Shown here piece by piece: positions 57,572 through 64,000 of a DNA stretch of 64,000 bases. This DNA is from Calycina herbarum (lineage: Eukaryota > Ascomycota > Leotiomycetes > Helotiales > Pezizellaceae). The notes beneath the pieces are model-generated. The model was given only the letters and a program-made list of their open reading frames with translations, did no database searches and had not been told where the DNA came from. The first letter of the stretch is position 1. Every line of letters begins with the position of its first letter. The translations under genes were made by a program, and so were the position numbers. The stretch spans positions 434,001 to 498,000 of the forward strand of contig LLEY01000007.1 of the NCBI GenBank assembly GCA_001414485.1, in the 5' to 3' direction.

Positions 57572-58513
57572 TGTGATACTGGCCGCTGGAAGATGGAGGG
57601 GAGACTGCAAGTTGGGCGGTCGGCCGAAGGAGGAAAGAGGGACAGACCGACCGACGACCAAAGACCGACAACTGACAGCCGAAGAGTCGTATGTTCGTCG
57701 TCGTTCGTTGACCTGTTGACCAAGGAGAAAACAGAGATTGTATGTGGTTGATGGAGGAGGGTTGGGTTGGATGGTGTGTTGTGGAGGAGGAGAGAGTTGT
57801 GGAAGAGGCAGCCGACTTTTATCAAAAACTTTTTAGTGTTGTTGCCTTAAAATTCGGTAACAACCGTAAGTGATAGCATCAAGCTGTCTGACCCCTGTCC
57901 AGCTAGCAAGGTACCGATAATGTACCGTAGAATAACAATACATACAAGCAAAGAGCTATGCGGAAAAGCAGGAAATGAACATTCAAGTGACAGAATAAAG
58001 AAAGGAATAAACATCTAATTACCGTAATTAGAAATTGTTCTGTTGGAGTTGTGGACTGAATTTCATATCAGCGATGAGGGTTGGGTTAAGTTAACCGCTA
58101 GCCCCCCTTCAACTGAAGCTACTAGCCGATTGGATGCCAAGACTCAAAGTACTTTGTCGCTTTCCAAGAAAAAGAGAGAAAAGCCGCTAATACTGAAGAC
58201 AAAAAAGATATGGGCTATGGTATGCTCTTTGATAATCACACAACACTCTCATACAAACTTGCCTTGACAAAAGATTTGCAAAATTTTGAGCACAGGTGTC
58301 TGCAAATTTGGCAAAGGTTCAACGGTGGAAGTTTGCACCTTGGATCTTAGCTTGTGCCAGTCGCTTATGGGTGTTTCTGTATTTCTTGTTATTTATATGC
58401 GTAGTTATAAGGAAGATTGCACAGAAACACTTCAACGCTTTTGCTACAGGTACCTTGGTATCTAGGCGAAGTATGAGGTGGGCTGGCGTACAGCAGGACA
58501 GCCGATGTAAGTT
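57572..58513. other. intergenic region, possible unassigned exon
   Basis: Probable promoter of the minus-strand gene at 57571. A 73-codon plus frame at 58296-58517 has one hydrophobic segment (WVFLYFLLFICVVI) and ends beside a GTAAGT donor-like site (58507). It may be an exon of a gene running right, but I cannot connect it. Confidence 0.35.
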
Positions 58514-59269
58514 ATGAATTCTGTTTTATTAAGCCATGAGCTACAGCAGGAAACTTATCAGCGTAATTCCGCATTTCGGAAAGATGTAGATATGCTGGTA
58601 TATTCTTCCACTTTTGGATCTCAGGCCTCATTGGAAGAAATTCATAGAATTCTAGATCCTGTCAGCCAACCCATTATTCCTGGAGATCATGTGCTTGCCA
58701 ACTCATACCATAAGTCTGAGGACATGAAGCAGCAACTTGAGGGACCATCGAGTCTCTTGTGTATTGAGCTGCGCTCAGGAGAACCGTCCGAGAATGATCA
58801 GATCTTTTCCAAGTTCGTTTCAAGAGCAGCTGGAAGGCACTGCCACCTGCAAGCAAGGAAGGGGCGACCCTCAGATGGGCGACATATAAGTGGTGTGACT
58901 GTTACATGGCATATATTTTCTACCGACAGAGTGTCATTTGACAGAATTAGATGCCATCATACCTGCAATCGTCGTTTACGCATTTTGTACAAATATATAG
59001 AAGTTGATGGTGTTTTCGAATCGCTCAAAAGTTGGAATGTCGTCGGAAAAAAGCCCTTGTGTAGATCCAGCTCTTTTGGGCAAGTGCCCCTCTTAAAAAT
59101 AGCGTCTTACAGGGAAGTGAAGCCTGTCTCGGGTTTTCAGCACACGCCGAAACAGCCTGAAATGGATGTGCCAAGGAACTTTCTACGGAGGGGCGCTGGC
59201 GGCTCCAAAGCCTGTACGAGCCTGTGGTTTTTAGCTTCTTGCGACCTTTCATCGTTTCATCTCTTCTAG
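58514..59269 (+). CDS. unrecognised ORF, uncertain
   Basis: A 251-codon open frame from ATG 58514 (MNSVLLSHELQQETYQRN). It is uncommonly long for chance in this region. Its first half looks protein-like (DVDMLVYSSTFGSQASLEE, balanced charge). The last third is Cys/His/Arg/Ser-rich without pattern, and may run past a real splice site or stop. No domain recognised. It could be a decayed gene, or an exon preceded by the TM-containing frame at 58296. Treat as provisional. Confidence 0.3.
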   Translation: MNSVLLSHELQQETYQRNSAFRKDVDMLVYSSTFGSQASLEEIHRILDPVSQPIIPGDHVLANSYHKSEDMKQQLEGPSSLLCIELRSGEPSENDQIFSKFVSRAAGRHCHLQARKGRPSDGRHISGVTVTWHIFSTDRVSFDRIRCHHTCNRRLRILYKYIEVDGVFESLKSWNVVGKKPLCRSSSFGQVPLLKIASYREVKPVSGFQHTPKQPEMDVPRNFLRRGAGGSKACTSLWFLASCDLSSFHLF

Positions 59270-59833
59270 CCAAAACAACATGACGGCGCTGATGGCCTCA
59301 CAAATGAGAGGCCGTAATTCTTCTTACCTTGGGACTACCTCCAGCCCCATTTTCATCGTCTCGCGCATCTGCTAAGTAGAAAATACGAAATATGGACCGG
59401 ATCTTCCAGGCGCTTGGGCGGGTCCAAGCAATCACAGTGACTCTCAACCCCATGGGTGATGGCTGTGCAAAAGAAGATTTTCAGATCCGCACCTTCACCT
59501 CATCTACGACCCGCCCAACTCGAGCCTCGTTGTCTCTCGTTTCCCAGCACCAGCAGCATCTCCTCTCTTCTTTCATCGCCGTCTCAATCAATAGTGATAT
59601 CAATAGTCACGACTCCCTTCCCATCCTGGATATGCAATCTCTCTCTTCTCCCAACCTGCACCGCGGCGGTTGCTGACCATACATATTTATCCACGCCACC
59701 TGCACCGCACTCTGCAACATCTTGAATACGAGGTCGCCTTGGCCATTTCTTGCTTGGTTTGCACGTCATTTTATGTAAATACCACTCGCACCACCATCTT
59801 TCTCCCCACAGAGATTGCTATCGTTACTCAAAC
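59270..59833. other. intergenic, promoter of GH16 gene
   Basis: 564 bp, CT-rich toward the right end. The two overlapping frames at 59392-59769 are Ser/Thr/Pro-rich shadows. Nothing else seen. Confidence 0.5.
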
Positions 59834-61095
59834 ATGTTTACAACATCTACAATGGCTCTGCCAACTCCTCTCGTTGCTACTTTGCTCTTCTCCATCTTTT
59901 CCAGTCTGGCATCGGCACAAACGGATAATGCCAATGGGTGCACCTGTTTTCGTACAAACGGATCGGCTTCTGGGTATTTCACCTCCCATCGATTTTTCGA
60001 CTATAGAAATGTTGCTTCCGGTCAAGCCGTGGTTCCTGATATCGTTACGGGGTTGGACAATACTACAAATGCGTTGGCTTCTTCCAACTTTTTCATGACC
60101 GATTCCTGGACGAATGACTGGTCGATACAGAACTGGACAAACAGTGATAGTATGGCATCTGGTGATGCTACAACTCTGATGGCCAATTCTCCAAATAATG
60201 TTTACATTGGTATGTATTCATCCCAACTTGTTGTTTGTTGACAATCTCTAATTATATTTCTTCTGCAGAAAAAAGTAATGACTCCGACTCCACCTACTCA
60301 ACCTACCTCACACTCCGCACAACCCGCCAGCAAGACTTCCAATCCGCCGCCGAGATAAACTCCGTCGAAAAGAACTTCCAATACATGTCCGCCCGCTTCT
60401 ACGCAAGAGTTATTGGATCTCCAGGTGCCTGTGCCGGAATGTTCACCTACCTCGCGCCAAAAAAGAATAAGCCGGAAACCGTACAAGAAGCAGACATCGA
60501 AATCCTCACGAGCGGTCCGAGAAACAAAGTCCAATACACAAACCAACCTTCAGTCGATAAGAAAGGGAATGCGCTGGAACAAGCTACAGTCAACAGCACA
60601 AACCCGGACAACAGGGATTGGAGCCAGTGGAATGTATATCGCCTCGATTGGATCCCCAAACTCTCAGAGTGGTACGTGAACGGCCAGTCAGTAGCCAGCA
60701 TAAAGTTCCAAGCGCCCAAGGATCCCGCGGGACTCTTGATCAACATGTGGTCCGATGGAGGTTCTTGGACGGGAAACATGAGTCTGTTTGATCAGGCGTA
60801 TCTACAGATTCAATGGATGGAGCTGGTGTATAATACAAGTGGCCCAGTCGAAGGAATCAGCAAGAGAGAAGCAGTGGATGACGTCAATTTTGCCGGACCA
60901 TTGGTGAAGAGAAAGGGAAAGAAAGGGTGTAAGGTTGTTTGTGGTATTGATGAGAAGGTTACTAATACTGGTACTCCCGCTATTCTTATCAATAATACTG
61001 CTTCCGCGCCATCCGGCTGGAAGGGCGAGGGTATGGGAAGTATGGTCTGGTTGCCACTGCTGCTGGTTGGCGGTGCTGTTTTCGGATATTTCTGA
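59834..61095 (+). CDS. secreted GH16-family glucanase/transglycosylase-like protein
   Basis: Exons 59834-60209 and 60269-61095 (59-nt intron) encode 400 aa. ATG 59834 (or 59852, 6 codons later) opens a signal peptide: hydrophobic PLVATLLFSIFSSLASAQ, with cleavage probably after ASA. The laminarinase-like jelly-roll domain has the catalytic motif E199-A-D-I-E203 (ExDxE form of GH16), RFYARVIGSPGACAGMFTY before it and WNVYRLDWIPKLSEWYVNG after it. The C-terminus ends in a short hydrophobic helix (VWLPLLLVGGAVFGYF) after a Ser/Gly-rich stretch, suggesting GPI anchoring or a TM anchor. A dibasic VKRKGKKGCK segment precedes it. Role: beta-glucan hydrolysis or remodelling at the cell wall. No link with the diterpenoid cluster is seen. 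Confidence 0.88.
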
Positions 61096-62122
61096 TAACA
61101 TGGGACGGGGAACATATAAAATGAGAACTGTTGTATACAATATACAATGGTTGTTGGTTGGGAATACCCAGGTCACAGGATGGAAAAATACGGTGCATGC
61201 GTACGGGACAATGGCGCGGGGGTTGCATCTGAAATGGTAAATATTTAATGTTTTTAGTACGAATGATGAATTTCATTTGGGGATTCTTAGATAGACAGGT
61301 TTCTGTTCATAGGGTGTTGAAATCGAACATGCTTGAATTGTAGGCGGGGGTCAAGTGGCTTATGTCTTCAACTCCTTGATTTGTGTATTGTTTTCACTGA
61401 GGGGCTTCCCTTTTCATTTTCATTTTCATTTCCATCTACTTTTTATTGCTGGTTTCCATTATGATTGCTGTTTGGTGATGACTTTCTCCATGAGCCAAAA
61501 AAGACCAACGAAGCCGGTTGGTTTCGGCTTATCGAGTTTCACTGCTTGAATCACAGCGCTCATAATTTTCTTCGCCCAAAGCCCTTGCTGTCTCGCTACT
61601 TCCTTCGTATACAATTTTATTCCAGCAGATGTTGCTTCGATTTAGTCACAGGGGTCACTCTCGTATTCTCTTCTCCATCGCGGAACAACCCCGATTCCTC
61701 CCCAGCAAGAACCTGGGGGAACGTCATAACCCCATTCCGCGCCTCACCCGCACCATTTGTGTCACCCTCAAATCCACCAAAAATAATTGGTCAATTCGTG
61801 GTGAGTAATCACGAGGTGCGGTTGTGGGCGGCTTAAGGGGGATTGACAAAGACGGATTCACGACGCTTTACGACGCTTCGGGTTATGAAGTAGTTGGCTT
61901 GGAATGGCTCAGGTAGGTAGGTCGTGCTCGCCGGGTATCTCTAGTCGTCAGCACGATAAGAAGTTCACCTGTGACTTGACATTTTCTTGCGGGTTGCTTA
62001 AGAAGGGTTTCTTGGTTCCTGCATACTTTTCCCTTTTCTATTCTCGAACTGCATTCCACAACACTTAACCGCAGACGTTGAGGAAGTACTTAGGAATTCT
62101 GGAAAAGGCCGGAAAGAAGTTC
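61096..62122. other. intergenic region
   Basis: About 1 kb with a (TTTTCA)n-like run near 61412-61434. The 123-codon frame at 61465-61836 has no recognisable motif and starts far from any promoter-like sequence; not called. Confidence 0.45.
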
Positions 62123-64000
62123 ATGATGTTGTCTCTCGATATGCAAACTAGCTCGTTATCGAGCATGCTCTTCTCAGTGGTTTCTTTGGGCGTGGGAGTT
62201 TTATTTATCTCTGTGAGTGCTCATCCCTCGCAACGGAAGTTATGGCAGATAACTGATGGTGTTGGTAGTTATTTGTTTTGTCAATATATCGCGTTTACTT
62301 CCACCCTTTAGCAAAATACCCAGGACCCTTCTGGGCTCAACTCACGGATTGGTATTCCGTCTACCACGCCTACCATGGAGATCGCCACTTGGAGTTCTAT
62401 CGGTGTCATGAGTTATATGGTAATTCCCCAATCCTCATCCATCACCTACCTCCCATCCACCACCCCCGTCTCCTACCATCTTCCAACATCCCAAACAAAA
62501 ACTAACATAACCATCCACAGGCCCCGTATTCCGCTACGGCCCAAACTCCCTCTCCTTCAACACGAATACTTCTCTGAAAACCATATACGGCCATAAAGCA
62601 CATGTCCAAAAATCGAAATTCTACAGCGTCTTTCCGCCGACGAAGGATACGTTTAACACGCACTCTTCGATTGATAAGAGTCAGCATGCTAGGAAACGAA
62701 GGGTGCTTTCGCATGCGTTTTCGGAGGGGGCGATTAAGAATATGGAGAAATACATCCTAGGAAACGTGCGAACCTTCACCACAAAACTAGGCGAGAAGGG
62801 ATTTAGTGAGAAGGATGGAGGATATATGGGTGAGGAAAAAGGAGAAGGCGAATGGAGTAAACCCCAAAACATGGCGGATTGGAGTAATTACCTAACCTTC
62901 GACGTCATGGGTGATCTCTGTTTTGGGAAGGCATTTGAGATGCTGGAGAGGGAGGAGAATAGACATGTGATTGATTTGATTGGGAATGCGGCGCATATGC
63001 ATTTAATTGTTTGTCCTCCCTCCCCTTCTTCCCTCCCCCTTTTCCTTCCTCATTCAAAACACAAAACACAAACTAATGAAGTTTTAACAAATAGCTCGGA
63101 GCAAACCCCATCATCAAAACCTTGGGCCTGAATAAACTCCTCTTCAGCAAAATCTACAACCTCCGCATGCAATACATGGCATACTCCCGTTCCCTCGCCG
63201 CCTCGAGACAAAAATTGGGGTTGGACACCGATCGCAAGGATTTCTTCTACTACCTCCTTAACGCGCGCGATCCCGAGACTGGGAAGGGTTTCACCACACC
63301 CGAACTTTGGGGTGAAAGTAACCTGCTGATTATCGCGGGGAGTGATACCACATCTACTGCTCTCGCTGCTTCGTTCTTTTACTTGACACATAATAAGGAG
63401 GCGCTGAAGCGGTTGAATGACGAGATCAGAGGGAAATTTGGGGATGTGGAGGAGATTAAGTCAGGAAAGGAACTTGGGGAATGTGTGTGGTTGAGGGCGG
63501 TGTTGGAGGAGAGTATGAGGTTGTCACCGCCTGTTGGAGGGATACTTCCTAGAGAAGTCCTGGAACCGGGATTAGAAATCGACGGACATGCCATACCAGT
63601 AGGCACCGTTGTGGGAACACCGCATTATGCTATCCACCACAACCCTTCATACTTCCCTCAGCCTTTCGAGTTTCTTCCTGAACGCTGGATTGAATCCGAG
63701 TCCGGCGAGAAATCTGAGTCTAACACTGGAGTCTCCGCCGACGCGGTTCATCTTGCGAAATCAGCATACACTCCTTTCTCCATTGGACCAAGAGGTTGCA
63801 TCGGCAAGAGTCTTGCTTACGCGGAACTGGGCGTTGCACTTGCGAGGACGGTGTGGTTGTATGATATGAAGCTTGCTAGTGCTGTTGGGGAGGGATGGCC
63901 TGGTGGGGAGTCGGGACGGGAGAGGAGGGGGGAGTATCAGACTAGGGATAGTTTTACTAGTTTGAAGGATGGACCTTATGTTGTTTTTAGGAGGAGAAAT
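62123..64000 (+). CDS. cytochrome P450 E, C-terminus cut by window end
   Basis: Four exons in the window: 62123-62212, 62269-62419, 62521-63008 and 63095 to beyond 64000; 545 residues visible, no stop reached. The third intron has a less common GTTTGT donor but restores the frame (MHLI to LGANPIIKTLG). An N-terminal hydrophobic anchor is followed by SIYRVYFHPLAKYPGPFWAQ. The I-helix is IIAGSDTTSTALA, ExxR is EESMR, the PERW block is FLPERW, and the heme loop FSIGPRGCIGKSLAYAE has C478. It is a complete-looking microsomal P450 of the benzoate-hydroxylase/isotrichodermin-type form; its last codons lie outside. It is 10 kb from the cluster and separated by TE relics and other genes, so membership in the diterpenoid pathway is unproven. 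Confidence 0.9.

Noticed and set aside
58296..58517. Joining the TM-containing frame with the ORF at 58514
   Set aside because: A donor-like GTAAGT is present, but I could not find an acceptor giving a convincing continuous protein.
62123..64000. P450 E as a member of the diterpenoid cluster
   Set aside because: Separated by about 10 kb with transposon relics, a zinc-cluster gene and a GH16 gene; no sequence evidence of co-regulation.

Overview
The window is a piece of a filamentous ascomycete genome. Short GT-AG introns of about 42-100 nt interrupt most genes, promoters are pyrimidine-rich, and the families (fungal bifunctional diterpene synthase, fungal P450s, DUF6536-type and Rhodopsin/Pth11-type membrane proteins, Zn2Cys6) are typical of Pezizomycotina. 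One 19.5-kb block has the C-to-T/G-to-A decay expected from repeat-induced point mutation (RIP). A Leotiomycetes-like genome fits, but I cannot fix the species.

Layout. (1) 161-1250: intact amidohydrolase-2/decarboxylase-like gene. (2) 1427-3914 and 23427-23636: one minus-strand DUF6536 membrane-protein gene split in its first exon by a 19.5-kb nested retrotransposon block (3929-23426). The outer element is a minus-strand LINE with a 14-bp target duplication (TSD). Inside it lie a Ty3/gypsy chromovirus (6511-12032), a second gypsy element on the minus strand (12542-19381) and three solo-LTR-like insertions (19686-20147, 20465-20895, 20954-21136), each with its own TSD. (3) 24649-26579: a decayed ubiquitin-like-domain gene. 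(4) 28479-29333: acidic hypothetical protein. (5) 31008-32513: CAX/Vcx-type cation-proton antiporter.

(6) 33296-51928 is the centre of interest: a compact eight-gene labdane-related diterpenoid cluster. It has a bifunctional class II/class I diterpene synthase (DADD and DEYME motifs), four complete P450s (511, 510, 529 and 523 aa), a SAM methyltransferase, an aldo-keto reductase and a 7-TM Rhodopsin/SAT4-type membrane protein. Genes are arranged as divergent and convergent pairs. No GGPP synthase, transporter or transcription factor is visible inside it. Inferred chemistry: the synthase cyclises GGPP to a copalyl diphosphate and then a polycyclic diterpene; the P450s oxidise it, the reductase adjusts carbonyls and the methyltransferase caps an oxygen. 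The product is unknown.

(7) 51929-55700: gene-free stretch with two terminal-inverted-repeat elements (52964-53206; 53330-53842) and degenerate repeats. (8) 55701-57571: two minus-strand genes; the first carries a perfect Zn2Cys6 motif at its extreme C-terminus. (9) 59834-61095: secreted, probably membrane-anchored GH16 protein. (10) 62123-64000: a fifth P450, cut by the window end.

Gene models were spliced by eye from reading frame, GT/AG sites and conserved protein motifs; there is no transcript evidence.
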